Source: Warburgia ugandensis
Lineage: Eukaryota; Streptophyta; Magnoliopsida; Canellales; Canellaceae
Reading direction: 5' to 3'
Length of the DNA stretch: 64,000 nt
NCBI GenBank assembly: GCA_035236585.1
Contig: CP141137.1
Location: forward strand, 41,686,057 to 41,750,056
Below are positions 22,501-33,150 of the stretch, in pieces (the first letter of the stretch is position 1; each line of letters begins with the position of its first letter). The notes beneath the pieces are model-generated. The model did no database searches, had not been told where the DNA came from, and saw nothing but the letters and a program-made list of their open reading frames with translations. The translations under genes were made by a program, and so were the position numbers.

Positions 22501-24193
22501 TACCACCATTACACTCATCAATAAGTTTTGCTTTAGACATAAAACTTAGAGCTCGCTGGTAGGCAATCCACATGTTTAAACTCTCCATCTTCTACATCTT
22601 TCTATATAGGATCCTATGTTTTCAAACATTGGAGAAAATGTTTCATTCAAGTTGGTGGGTGTAGATGCATATATGGATTTTGAATTTTCTTAAGCTTTCA
22701 AAAGAAACACAGAAGGTTTTGGTAGAGTTTCTTTATTGTGATGAGAATGGATGTTCAAAATTTTATAATCTAATGTTTTAATCTCTTAATGGGAGTGTAC
22801 ATGATTAGTTTTGCATATTATTCATGTGTTGAAGCATTTTATGAAGGTTAATGTTGGTAACCATTTACACACAGTACATAGTCAAGACTAATAAAGAGGT
22901 ATGACTTAGAGACCTTATGGAAAATCAGTGGAGATCTATAACCCAATGAGTCTAGAGGCTGTCTTCTTTCATAAGAGTTATAAGTAATTCCACAATTTCT
23001 TCAGTGTACATAACTCAGTAAATGATCATGTTATCCTTGTTTTGGTTAACTCTATAGAATAAATAGAAGCAATATCTTTATTTCCAAAAAATTTATTGAA
23101 TTTGATAGGCTTTAGGAAACCTAGGAAATGGTATAGGCCATTCTTGTTCAACCCAGAACATAAAGCCTACCCAATATATTTGCCACTAATTAGCCCTCTA
23201 AGCCTACTATTAAGCCTTTCTTACTTTGGCCCAATTACTTTAACCAAAAATAAACTAGTAAAGTAGCATCCATTACCAAGTTTTCAATTGAGTAGAGTTA
23301 GTGAAAAAGTTCAAAAGAGGACAAAAAGTAAAAGAAGTGAGAAAATTAGTAGTCTTTCTTCCAAAGAAGCCAAAACAAGAAGAAAAAGTGAAAAGAAAGG
23401 TATTAGAAAAAGAAAAAGTGAAAGACAAGCATACAAAGGAAGTTCACTTCAACAAAATAAAAAAGTATCCTAATGGATACTCATTGAAGATCTTTACTCC
23501 ATTTTGAACCTTTGAAATCCTTATACCCTTCTTTTCATAACCCTTACCCAAGACTATGTTTCATCCTAATTAAAGACTTGAAAGAGGAAACAAAAAGAAC
23601 AAATTAAGGTAAAACACCCCTACTATTTTTCCTAATAACATCCACTCTTAAGGATCACTTTCCTTTGTGTCTTTAGCACTTACAAAATTTATGTGAACCA
23701 TTAGCATTGTTGAATCTGGTCACATAATGAGAGAAATATGTTTAAATCCTTATCTAAGAGCTTCATTTCTGAGAGTATACCTAAGATAATTTAAGGTCAA
23801 GACATATTTCCAATGGAATTTAAGTATATCTAGTTACAAGCCAATATTTATGGGGCTGGACACGCACATGCACTTTAAGAAATAACTAGAATGAAATGTC
23901 TTTAGTATGTATATGATACATAAAATGGTCAATCTTCTCCATTAAGTTGTGAAAAACTAGTAGAGTAAGGATTCTCTGAGATAAAATACAGGACTCAACC
24001 ATAGGGAATTTTGTGGGTATATTCACTAGAAACCTTCAAGAGGTCTAACTCATCCACTAGGGGTAACCTAGGGGTTCAAGGGCTTGTTACATGTGCCAAA
24101 TGCAATCATGAGTTCCTATGAAAGTGGCATCTTGTATTTGTTTTTCTTAAAAGGATTTTTCACATATTTTTCTCAAGAATAGAAAAATGCTAG
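22501..24193 (+). other. A1 3' untranslated region
   Basis: Non-coding in my reading. A conserved ACATTGGAGAAAATGTTTC segment (about 22630-22650) followed by a G/T-rich stretch recurs in inverted form in Y near 49255-49290. Lysine-rich open frames at 23288-23507 overlap each other in two frames and come from A/G-rich sequence. I find no env-like frame. Confidence 0.6.
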
Positions 24194-24201
24194 TTGGGGG
24201 G
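24194..24201 (+). other. A1 polypurine tract
   Basis: T-GGGGGGG-type purine run directly before the LTR start TGTGATAAG, the priming site for plus-strand DNA. Y has the matching tract next to its LTR (47675-47683, minus). Confidence 0.7.
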
Positions 24202-26841
24202 TGTGATAAGTGTTTAATTTTTCATTAAAACCACCCAATTAGTTACCCATATGTTACAACTTATAGGGGTAAATTAGAGTTTTTAGACCAAAATTCGTAA
24301 CACATGAATTATTGACCTAATAACCCAGAAGTTTGTAATTTTGTTGGTTCAAAAGCTAGTCTAAGTTAAATATGTAATTGATCATGTTTTTCTAGGATTT
24401 AAATAGGATTTTTTACCTTTTGTAAGAAGTAAGATGGTGATCCAACAGTTGAGATCGATCAGGATGAAATTGAAGATTAAGATCAAAAGATTGAGTCAAA
24501 GCCTCAAAATGATAACTTCAACACAAGACAAAGGCCAAGATCATCTCATGGACTAGTAATAGATGTGAATAAAGGAGCTAAATATAGTCAAAGTGGGCCC
24601 ATGAAGTAAGCCATGGATTCTGGCCACATTTGCATGGAAGCCATTTAAGCCACTCTAGCCATACAAGCCATGAAAGAAGGTGGCAATCTAAGGAATTCAA
24701 GCCAAACCCTACAAGCCAGCCATGAAGCTTAACCAATGGTGCCTTGAAAGTTGGCCATCTAAGCCATGAAGCTAAGCTAAGTGAAAATCTAGGATTGGAG
24801 GATAATCAAGAGAGTTATCTATGAGTTATTTTGAACATAATTAAGGGAAAATCTATTATAATAAGATGGCATGTGGACCAATGGGATAAGAGCAACCAAT
24901 TTTTTGTGTTTCCTCTCTTTTCCCCACTTTTTCTTTAAATTCCAGATCACTCTTAAGATGCCCTACGAAATTTCAAAACTCTATCTCATTTCACCACTTA
25001 GGAAACATCCCAACCAACTAAATGTCTCCACCTAACACCCTCCACCTCTTTCTTAACCTATTCTCACTCACTTTCCTACAAATATAAGCCTTAAATGGTT
25101 TTGAAAGGGGGGAGACGACCCTTCCTAAAAAGGTGGCGTCTCCCACCTACTTCCCTTCCTTAATCCCATCCACCCACTTTCTTAATTGGAAACTCTAGCC
25201 TTTCCCTAATCATAACCATCCAAAATAGCTTGATTTAAACCCCACCACACCTTAATATTAGGGTATCCTAGGAGAGGAATTATAAAACCCAGTAAACATT
25301 TAAGCATAGGGGGACTCTTTTCAACAAAGGAAAAGATGTTTCCTCTATAGGAAGGAGATGCCCACTTCCTTTCAACCCATTTTTATCCTTTTTGCTTGTT
25401 GTTTTGTGAAGTCTTTGAGTACTGCCACAAACATTAGAGGTTTATGCTTCTTCCTCAAGTGTTCAACCTAAGATTTGTGGGGTTTTGATTCATCTTTGAA
25501 GGTTGGTTAGACTTTGTTGGAATTTACTTCTTTTCATGTTAGCTTGCCTTGTTTATCCTTTAGCTTTCCTTGATTTTAAACTAAGATTCAAGGCTGGTTT
25601 TCCCTTACAGTGACAACCAAGGGAATTCATCTTGAATCTAGTTTTGTTCTTTGTTTTTCATTGCATCCTTATCCTCTTTCAGCCCTCTTGATTTTCTAGC
25701 TTTGGTTGTTTAAAATCCATTAGATTGTTGCCTTAGTTTTGTATATGATTCTCCCTTGGTTTCAAGCATACTTGTTTGTGGGTGAATGTTGGAACAATTG
25801 AAGAAGATTTTGGCTTATAATTGAGGAGTAATTAAGACTAAGTGAACATCATTGTAATAGCATTTAAGTTTCATATTTGAACTACATTTATGGTGTTATG
25901 TTGATGAATTTTTAGGTATGATTCAATGAGAATAGTTGGAAAATTTTAAATCATGTTTGTGTCCAGTAGTAAATTAACTTCTTCTTTTTTTAATGTTTAA
26001 ATACATTAGACGTGATTAATCTCATGTTCTACTCATTGAATGTTTCAATTACCTTATTGTGGGAATTTCTTTGCATAAATGGTGTATGTTAATTTCCAGC
26101 ACAATATTATCTTGTTTGCTTTACTTTTCTATAGTCCAATTAGATTTTTAGATAGCTTAGTTAATGTTAGAAATAGATTACATGCTTAGGTTTCTGAAGT
26201 AGTTGATTAAATCCACTCTTATCCAATGAATCACACATACCATTCCATGGTTACATGTATGTTAATTGTGTAGTTTTCCTTTCATTGTTGTGAGCAATTG
26301 CTCTAATTTATTTTTCTAATTTGGTTGTAGTTAGATTTCATTATTTTGCATCTTAGTTAGTTTGGAATGTAATTAGTTTTGTTATACTTGTTAAAATAGT
26401 TGACTTGGTTGCTTCCTTTTCTTAGTTTTGCATGATTAGGAAAGTAGTTTGTTAAAGTATGTTTCCATTAGATTAGTTGTTAATTTCATGTTTAGAAAAA
26501 TTAGTTTAGGAAAGTTAATAAATTGCACTTTAGGAAAGTTGTTAGCTAGGAAAGTCATAAAATTAGAAGTTTTTAATTTGGGAAAGTTTTAATTTTAAAA
26601 AGTTCATGTTTTAGGAAAGTTTTCCTTTGACCATGTTTCTTGTATTGGCTTGGTTTCCAAGTTCATGTTTTCATTTTCATTTTCAATTTAGGACAAAAAC
26701 TACTTGAATTTTAGCTAGGTTAGATACTTTAAAGTAGGGTCCACTACCATCACAATAGTTCACTCCTCATGGGATTGACCTCACTACCATACTATATTGC
26801 AAACGATTCTTGCACTTGCGAGTTTATTTAAAACAACAACA
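24202..26841 (+). repeat. A1 3' LTR
   Basis: The LTR is 2640 bp, from TGTGATAAG to AACAACA, starting immediately after the purine tract. A TATA-like TATAAAA lies at 25281-25287. It matches the 5' LTR remnant (1232-1852), the A2 LTR (54566-57243) and, inverted, the Y LTR and X fragments. The U5 part carries several TTTAGGAAAGTT motifs (about 26490-26640). Confidence 0.85.
25110..25144 (+). other. Hairpin in the A1 LTR
   Basis: GGGAGACG (25110-25117) and CGTCTCCC (25137-25144) are perfectly complementary; an inner CCTT/AAGG can extend the fold. The CTAAAAAGGTGGC-type motif inside recurs in the Y LTR (about 46478-46500, minus) and the A2 LTR (about 55919-55945) near their TATA regions. Confidence 0.5.
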
Positions 26842-28037
26842 TTAACCATCCATCCCTAGGGCTTCCTTTCCTCAAAATTTATAAATAGAAGGTGAAAAAG
26901 AAGAAAAATCATTATCTCTTACTTTCTTCTTGTACTTGAAAGATAAATGTAGGAGAAATAGAGCGCTAGAGGTCACTTTTGCCAAAGTCCCCCCAGGATC
27001 AAAGCCAATCCCTTAGATAATTGGTAAGGAAGCTCTTCTATCCTCACTTCCCTATCTTTCTTTCTTTCTCCTATCTTCTTCTTCTTTAATTTTTTCTAAC
27101 ATTTCAGTCCTTTCCTCTTTTTCTTAAATTCCATCTCTTCCACCCCTTTCACTCCACCTCACTGCCTTTCCCTTGCACTACACTCATCCTCCATCATCTT
27201 TGCATTACACGCATCACTTTCCAATCCTCCTCCCACTCTTATGCTTCAACACATCATCTTATATGCCCACCCTTACACAAACTTGTAGGCATCCCTTTCT
27301 CCTTCATTCTCTCATTCTTACCCTCCACACATTCTTCTTCCATCTTTCTTTTAATTTCTTTTCTTCTTTTGGGATTTGGAAACCTAAGAAAAAGTAAGAA
27401 CACCTTGTGACCTTCTATGGGTGCCAAGGTTAATTCCAATTCCTAAAGCATGGTTGAAAAACAATTAGGGTTTGTGGCATGTTGGGTTACTGAGAAGTGA
27501 AAACCTTGGCTATAGATTAGTGTACTTTGGTTTGAATATAAGAACCTTGCTAAGTGACATAACAAGAATATCATAAAGTAGAGTTCAAGCCCGAGAAAGA
27601 AGAAGAGGACATGTAAATAGCCTTGTTGGGTGACACAACAAAGGACTCTTATAGCGAGGAAGTCTTTTCTTTTTCTTTTTTTCTTTTTTGGTTATTCCTT
27701 TCATTCCTTGTAATTGTAATAAAGTTTATTAATGGCATTATCTTTTTCATTCATTAGATAGTTTAATTTATTTTCTTTTCTTTTTTGTTATTTTGCTTTA
27801 GTTTAGTTTAAGTAGTTTTCTTGCTTTTATTTCATAGATTTGGTTTACTTGTTTTTATTTAATGATTACTTCTAATTAGTTTCCTTAATTTTCTTTTTTA
27901 AAATTGGCTATGTTAGGGTAAAGAAAGTTAAGGTTTTACTTAGCCCCCTTTATGAAAGAGTGCTCGTGGGGTAGACTTGTATTAGCCAATTCTATACTTC
28001 AATAGAGCCATGCACTTGTGGTAATTTTTAATAAACA
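26842..28037 (+). repeat. B3: 3' part of an older Athila-type LTR interrupted by A1
   Basis: Sequence right of A1 resembles the U3-U5 part of the minus B1 LTR. A TATAAATAG box (26880-26888) is followed by long pyrimidine-rich stretches, and the end has CTATACTTCAATAGA and GTGGTAATT-type segments that match the B1 LTR terminus inverted. It ends AAACA at 28037 with no PBS after it, so it is a 3' or solo LTR. The upstream half should lie left of A1. Open frames at 27173-27439 are low-complexity shadows. Confidence 0.6.
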
Positions 28038-28071
28038 TCAATAGTAAAAGAAAATAATACCTAAACACATC

Positions 28072-28280
28072 AAATGGCTATCATAATTCAGTGACTAGAT
28101 GCGGTCCATGATTGTCCAATTTCAATATGCTAAACATGTTAAATGACAATTCAAAAATTCAAATGTTGATCTCATAGAATGACAACTAAAATTCTATAAC
28201 TAGCTAGGTTCCATAACAGCCCAAATTCAGGTGTCAACTACATTAAATGACAGCCAAAATTCAAATGTTAGACCTAATAG
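28072..28280. repeat. Two tandem copies of a 105-bp unit
   Basis: TTAAATGACA-x-CAAATGTT segments start at 28139 and 28243 (104 bp apart), and an AATGnCnAnnA segment starts at 28072 and 28178 (106 bp apart). The copies are clearly diverged. No similar unit was seen elsewhere in the window. Confidence 0.6.
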
Positions 28281-28344
28281 GAGATTAATCCAATTCCATT
28301 GCTAATCATATTGGAAATTAGTCTAGAAGACTATAGTGAAACAT

Positions 28345-29400
28345 ATGTTTATAATAGTAGGTCAATCAATACTAGAACACATGAGCATTTCTAGTGGTGA
28401 ATTACATGACTATAATAGTAGGTGGTTGACTATTTTTCTCTTAATTTTAAAGGCTAATCAATAGTGGAACATAGGAGTATTTCAAGCAGTGAACTAAATT
28501 CCTAAAGAAGTAGGCGGTTGATAGTGTTTTGTATGATTTGGAAGACAACCAATGAAAAAACACACTTGCACTTCTAATAATGAAAGGCTTGCATAGTAGT
28601 AAATAAGTGACTTTGTCAACTGATTTTGAAGATTTATCAAAGGTGAAACGTGGCACACTTTTAAAAATGAAAAAGATGCTTGATGAAGTAGATAGATGAT
28701 TGTTTTAAATCAATTTAGTACAATGATCAATAATGAATTAAAGGTGCCTTTATATCAATGGAAAACACATTAGTAGCAGTTATTGAATTATTGTTTTTAG
28801 TTGATTTTGGAGACCAATAAATGGCAAAACATAGGTGAACTTTTTAAACAATAAAAACACGCCTATTGTAGCAACTAGGTGACTATTTTCAATCAATGTA
28901 GAGAACAAATCAATGGTGAAAGACAGGTGCATTTATTTCATTGAAAAACACATATATAGCGGTGGTTGATTTACTATTTTCAAATGATTTTGAACACAAT
29001 CAATAGAAAAACATAGGTGCACTTTCTAACAATGAAAGCACACATGTAGTAGTAATTAGGCGACTATTTTCAATAAATTTAGAAGACAATCAATGGTGAA
29101 AAATAGGTGCATTTATATCAGTGGTTAATTAAATGTTTTCAATTGATTTTGGAGACCAATCAATGGTAAAATGTTGGTGCACTTTCTAACAATGAAAACA
29201 CACCTATAATAGTATCTAGGTGACTATTTCAATCAATTTTGAAGGCTAATCAATGGTGAACCAAAGCTATATTCATATCAATGAAAATAACATCTGTAGC
29301 AGTAATGGACCATTCTTTTATGATTTTAAAGGACAAACAATAGGAAATCTGAGGTGTTTTCTAGAAGTGAACACATGTCAACCTCCAGCAGTGAACCATT
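28345..29400. repeat. Degenerate satellite-like array, about 90-bp units
   Basis: A CAATCAATGGTGAAA-type landmark recurs about eleven times, near 28454, 28548, 28634, 28724, 28814, 28910, 28994, 29090, 29157, 29247 and 29333, mostly 84-96 bp apart. From about 28720 two unit types alternate: one with GTGCACTTTCTAACAATGA followed by GTGACTATTT, one with GTGCATTTATATCA followed by TTGATTTTGGAGACC. This gives a higher-order period of about 180 bp. It could be a true satellite relic or an internal array of the chromovirus LTR to its right. Confidence 0.7.
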
Positions 29401-29640
29401 GACAATTTGATCTGTTTATAAAGGCAAAAGAGTAGTGAAACATTCAAAGCCAAGAAATAGGTAAACAAAGGTGTAAGATGGTGTGCCTAGTTCCTAATTA
29501 AATCTCGCTATTACCACAAAATATAAGGGCAAGATCATATAAAGTGGTGCACATAGATGTTAACCATTCATAAAGAAATATGGTGCACATGGCTCATGGA
29601 TCAAACCATTCAAAACAAATCATAGATATAATACTCATGG
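29401..29640. other. Intervening AT-rich DNA
   Basis: Nothing recognisable; it may be inner LTR sequence of the chromovirus to the right. Confidence 0.4.
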
Positions 29641-30274
29641 ACGATCATGTTTGAAAAACAATATGCAACCTAACTTAAGAGAGTTCATACATCCCCTTAC
29701 TTCTTTAATGAAATCAATCTTCCACTTGTTGAAATTGCAGATGTCTAGTGACAACCTTGCTCCTCTCCTCCTCTCATTTCTCCTTTCTTTCTTTCTCTTC
29801 CTATCTCCCAAGTTCTTTTCCTTTTTCCTTTCATTCTATCATTCTCTTCTCTCCTCTCTTGTATTTCCATGATTTCTATCTTTCTCTTCCCACTAGCCCA
29901 AGATGTTTTGTTGTAGGCTAATATCCTGGCTAGTTGCCATACTTAGCTGGCATCTTCCTTTCCATATTGTTCTAGGTGTTGATATGATCTAATTCACTCT
30001 CCATTTGAATTAATTTTTCATAAGTTCACTCATCATCAACTATGGATTATATCCTGATTTCTTTAGAATTCTAAGTCAGAAAGAATATCCATTTCTAGAT
30101 CCCTTTTAACTTAATTTGAAATTTGTACTAAAAGTTGGAAACTTGAGGTTATAGTGACTTGAACTTAGAACCAAAGACATGCCATTCAACACAGTTACTA
30201 GTAAGATAACTAGCTTATGTTGGTCATACCTTGTAAAGATAAAAATTTACATTAAGAAGCTTTGAGTTGTTACA
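29641..30274 (-). repeat. Chromovirus 3' LTR, 5' portion
   Basis: In minus orientation the LTR starts TGTAACAACTC at 30274, directly after a degenerate purine tract. About 380 bp in lies a long purine stretch (pyrimidine on the plus strand, about 29755-29890), the same layout as the LTR starting at 32597. The far end was not located; it may reach the satellite-like array or 28038. Confidence 0.6.
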
Positions 30275-31560
30275 TTCTACCATCCTTATAAAAATTTTGA
30301 CCTCAAATTTTCTCAAAATAATTTCTAGAATAATTTGACAAATCTCTTTTCTACTTTCCAAGTGCCTTCTTCCATCGAGTGATGCTACCACAAGACCTTG
30401 ACTAATGGGATAGCTTTGTTCCTCAAAATCCCTTCTTTTTGATACAAAATCTAAATTGGCTTTGCTTCAAAGGTTAAATTGGGCTACAGTTCCACTGACA
30501 CTCATTCAAGTATGTGAGTGGGATCAAGACATATTTCCTTAGCATTAAGACATGAAATACATTATGTACTTTTGACAACTGTGGTGGTAGTGCGAGTTGA
30601 TAAGTAACTTGCCCAATCCACTCTAGAATTTCAAATGGACTAATAAACCTTAGAGCCAACTTTCTCTTGATACTAAAACTCATACTGCTTATGTTAGCGA
30701 GACTTTTAGAATGATGTGGTCTCTAACTACATACTCCAAGTCTCTAATTTTATCTACTATGGGCTTTCACTAGTTGCTTTAGTATCAATCACACCTTTTC
30801 TATGCATTACTCAATTAGTTTTGACTTTACAAACTGTTGTTCTACAGCATCAGTCGAACATATCATTTTATGACAAGGTTGGCCATAGTATTTCTTGTAT
30901 GACACCATGTCATTGCTAGAATGATAGCTGTTATTGTATGCAAATTTATTGAGGAGAAGGTGCTCATCCCAGTTACTCTTCTAGTTGATAATGCTAGCCC
31001 TCAATATATCTTCAAGGGCCTAAGTAGTCCTCATAATTTGTCCATCCATTTGAGGGTCAAAGGAAATACTAACAAATCCTTCTTGAACCCTCTATTATAA
31101 GTGAGAAGTGAATTTACTCTCCATGTCAAATATAATGGTTAGTGGCATCCCATGTAGGCTCAATATCTCCTCAACATAAAGCTTAGCTAGACTTTCCAAT
31201 GACTATTTCTTTTTTATCGGTAAGAAGTGAGAGGACTTAGTCACTCAATCCATAATCACCTAAATCATGTAATGCCCACTAGAAGTCCTGGCCAATCCCA
31301 TGACAAAACAATGGTGATATGATCCCATTTCCACACTAGGAGCTCTAGGGTCTACAACAATCTTGGTGGTCTCTGATACTCTACTTTCACTTACTGGCAA
31401 GCGAGACACTGTGCTACATAGTCACCAATATCCTTCTTCACTCCATTCTACCAAAAATGTTGTTTCAAATCTAATGAGACCACCAATCTTCCTTGGAAGC
31501 ATATAATCCCATTGGCATGCTTTGAAAATCCATCCCTCCCACTCATTGTCTAAGTCTTTT
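30275..31560 (-). pseudogene. pol: Tekay/Del chromovirus integrase and chromodomain remnant
   Basis: On the minus strand a zinc-finger remnant (around 31380-31450: FWWNGVKKDIGDYVAQC) is followed by the integrase core. The first catalytic Asp (in VIMD) and the second (in IIFDMESKF) are still coded. The Glu position after DGQ now reads Met, so the protein would be inactive even without its stops. A typical gypsy C-terminal block is open at 30474-30683 (VTYQLALPPQLSKVHNVFHV). About 30315-30425 reads IPLVKVLW and HHSMEEGTW, a chromodomain, which identifies the element as a chromovirus, most like Tekay/Del. Confidence 0.85.
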
Positions 31561-31689
31561 CACAGTCTCTCTGAGCTTGGACTACTTCATCAACAAAAGT
31601 AGATCGTACTAACAAATTAGCCAAAACTCTTTTCATCTTTCTACTTAATGCATCTACAGGCACATTTACTTTCCTTGGATGGTGAAGTC

Positions 31690-32596
31690 AAAATCCTTTA
31701 GATATTCCATTCACCTTTGTTGCCTCATATGTAAATCACTTTATGTAAATATATATTTAAGGCTTTGTGATCTATAAAGACTTCAAAATTTTCACTATAC
31801 AAATAATGTCTCTAAATATTCAATTGAAAGATAATTGTAGCTAGTTTCTAGTCATGAATGCAGTGATTTACTTTGTGAGTCTTTAGCCATCTAAATACAT
31901 ACATAATCACTATGTCATGTTGCATTAGGACACATCCCAAACCCTTACCAGATGCATCACTACTACAAATCCACCGCTACCAGCTAGTGGGGTTAGAATC
32001 AGTGAAGAGGCAAGCCTTTTCTTTAATTCTAGGATGCTCTTCTTACACTAATCCATCAAACAAACTCCACTTCCTTTTTGGTTAATTTAATCATCACTTG
32101 GGCTATTTGGAAGAATTCCTCAATGAAACTTTCAATAATGGCTAGCTAGGACTACAAATCATCAAACTTCTATCCCTACTTTAATCTCTCCCAATTTGTG
32201 ATTGCTTCTACTTTCTTTGGATCGATTCTAATAAGTTTTGCTAAGATAACATGACCAAGGAATTACACTTGCTCAAGCTAGAAGTCACATTTAGAGAGAT
32301 TCATATAGAAGTGATGATTGTGGAGAGTGTGCACTACAATCTGCAAGTGTTCTTAATGTTCCTATCAGTTGCTAGAGTATATCGTTATATCATGAACAAA
32401 CACTATAACAAATATGTCTAGATACTCCTTGAATACCTTGTTCATCAAGTCCATAAAAGCAGCAAGGGCATTCATTAGTTTGAATGACATTACTAATGGC
32501 TATAACAGTTCTAAATGCTATCTTGGGAATATCCTCATCTCTTATCTGTAACTAGTCATATTTTGATCTCAGGTCAATATTTGAGAATAGCCTAGT
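31690..32596 (-). pseudogene. pol: Chromovirus RT and RNase H remnant
   Basis: Minus-strand sequence reads as RT palm: FSNID near 32580, then [21 protein letters not shown], then the catalytic box. In the box the first Asp has become His (FVHDI; codon at 32392-32394). RNase H follows around 31690-31960 with GLGCVLMQHD and a RHYLYSENFEVFIDHKALN segment. Stops and small gaps interrupt all frames. The N-terminal RT, protease and gag are cut off at 32596 by the LTR starting at 32597. Confidence 0.85.
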
Positions 32597-33150
32597 TGTA
32601 ATAACCTTCATTTTGATGGTATAAAGAAACAAATGGTATGATTACTAACAACAAAGATGAGTTACCTTGGTAGTTTAATAGTCAACATGTTAACATTTTT
32701 GAAGTTTTGGAGACTCAAAATGGACATCCTATATCAAATTAGATCAAAGGAAGTTGAAGATCCCTCAAGTAGAAAATATGGAGAAACTTATGTCATTTTA
32801 GTTGCACAAGAAAAATGTGTAATATGGAAATTATAGTGGAATTAAATGTTTAAGTGTGGGGTATGATGGTGATGAATGATGGCTATTATAGTCACTCAAA
32901 TACCCATGTGAATGGATGTTTGGCTTGAGTGTATGCAGACCATTGTATATCCCACAAGTGAGAGAGAGAGGGGGAGGAAAATATAGAAAGAAAAGAGAGG
33001 AAGAAGAATAGAGGGAGAAAAGGAGAAAGAGATAAATGAAAAGAGCTTAGGACTAAAATGAGGGCTCAATTCATCAAAAACCCTTGCAAAAGCATGAAGA
33101 ACAATTTGAGGTAGGAAATTTGGAACTAACTTGTGTTTTGTTTAAAGAAT
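32597..33150 (+). repeat. Start of an LTR inserted into the chromovirus RT
   Basis: TGTAATAACC begins at 32597 inside an RT reading frame. The preceding CTAGT (32592-32596) is a candidate target duplication, but I could not find a convincing partner downstream. A purine-rich stretch (about 32950-33060), a GTGTGGGGTATG segment and spacing similar to the LTR at 30274 suggest a related chromovirus LTR in opposite orientation. The 3' end was not located. Confidence 0.6.

Larger units (their letters stand above)
1232..26841 (+). mobile_element. Athila-like Ty3/gypsy element A1, nested and decayed
   Basis: A1 has, in order, a partial 5' LTR, a tRNA-Asp type PBS (1859-1875), a leader, gag, protease, RT, integrase, a purine tract (24194-24201) and a 3' LTR. 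RT and integrase residues and the C-x2-C-x4-H-x4-C gag knuckle match the Athila branch. Removing E1 and E2 (with E3) and their target duplications leaves an internal region of about 7.3 kb. RNase H and a piece between gag and protease are deleted. The 3' LTR is followed by TTAAC (26842-26846), presumably one copy of the target duplication; the other would lie left of the window. Confidence 0.85.

Noticed and set aside
23288..23507. Lysine-rich open frames between A1 integrase and 3' LTR, considered as an env-like or accessory frame
   Set aside because: Two frames overlap in A/G-rich sequence, with no signal peptide, transmembrane segment or counterpart in Y.
28345..29400. CRISPR-like array
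   Set aside because: Repeats are degenerate, about 90 bp and contiguous, without conserved repeats alternating with unique spacers, in plant DNA.
29651..29872. 73-codon frame with a Leu/Phe/Ser-rich tail resembling a membrane segment
   Set aside because: The tail is translation of the pyrimidine stretch of the chromovirus LTR on the strand opposite to its sense.
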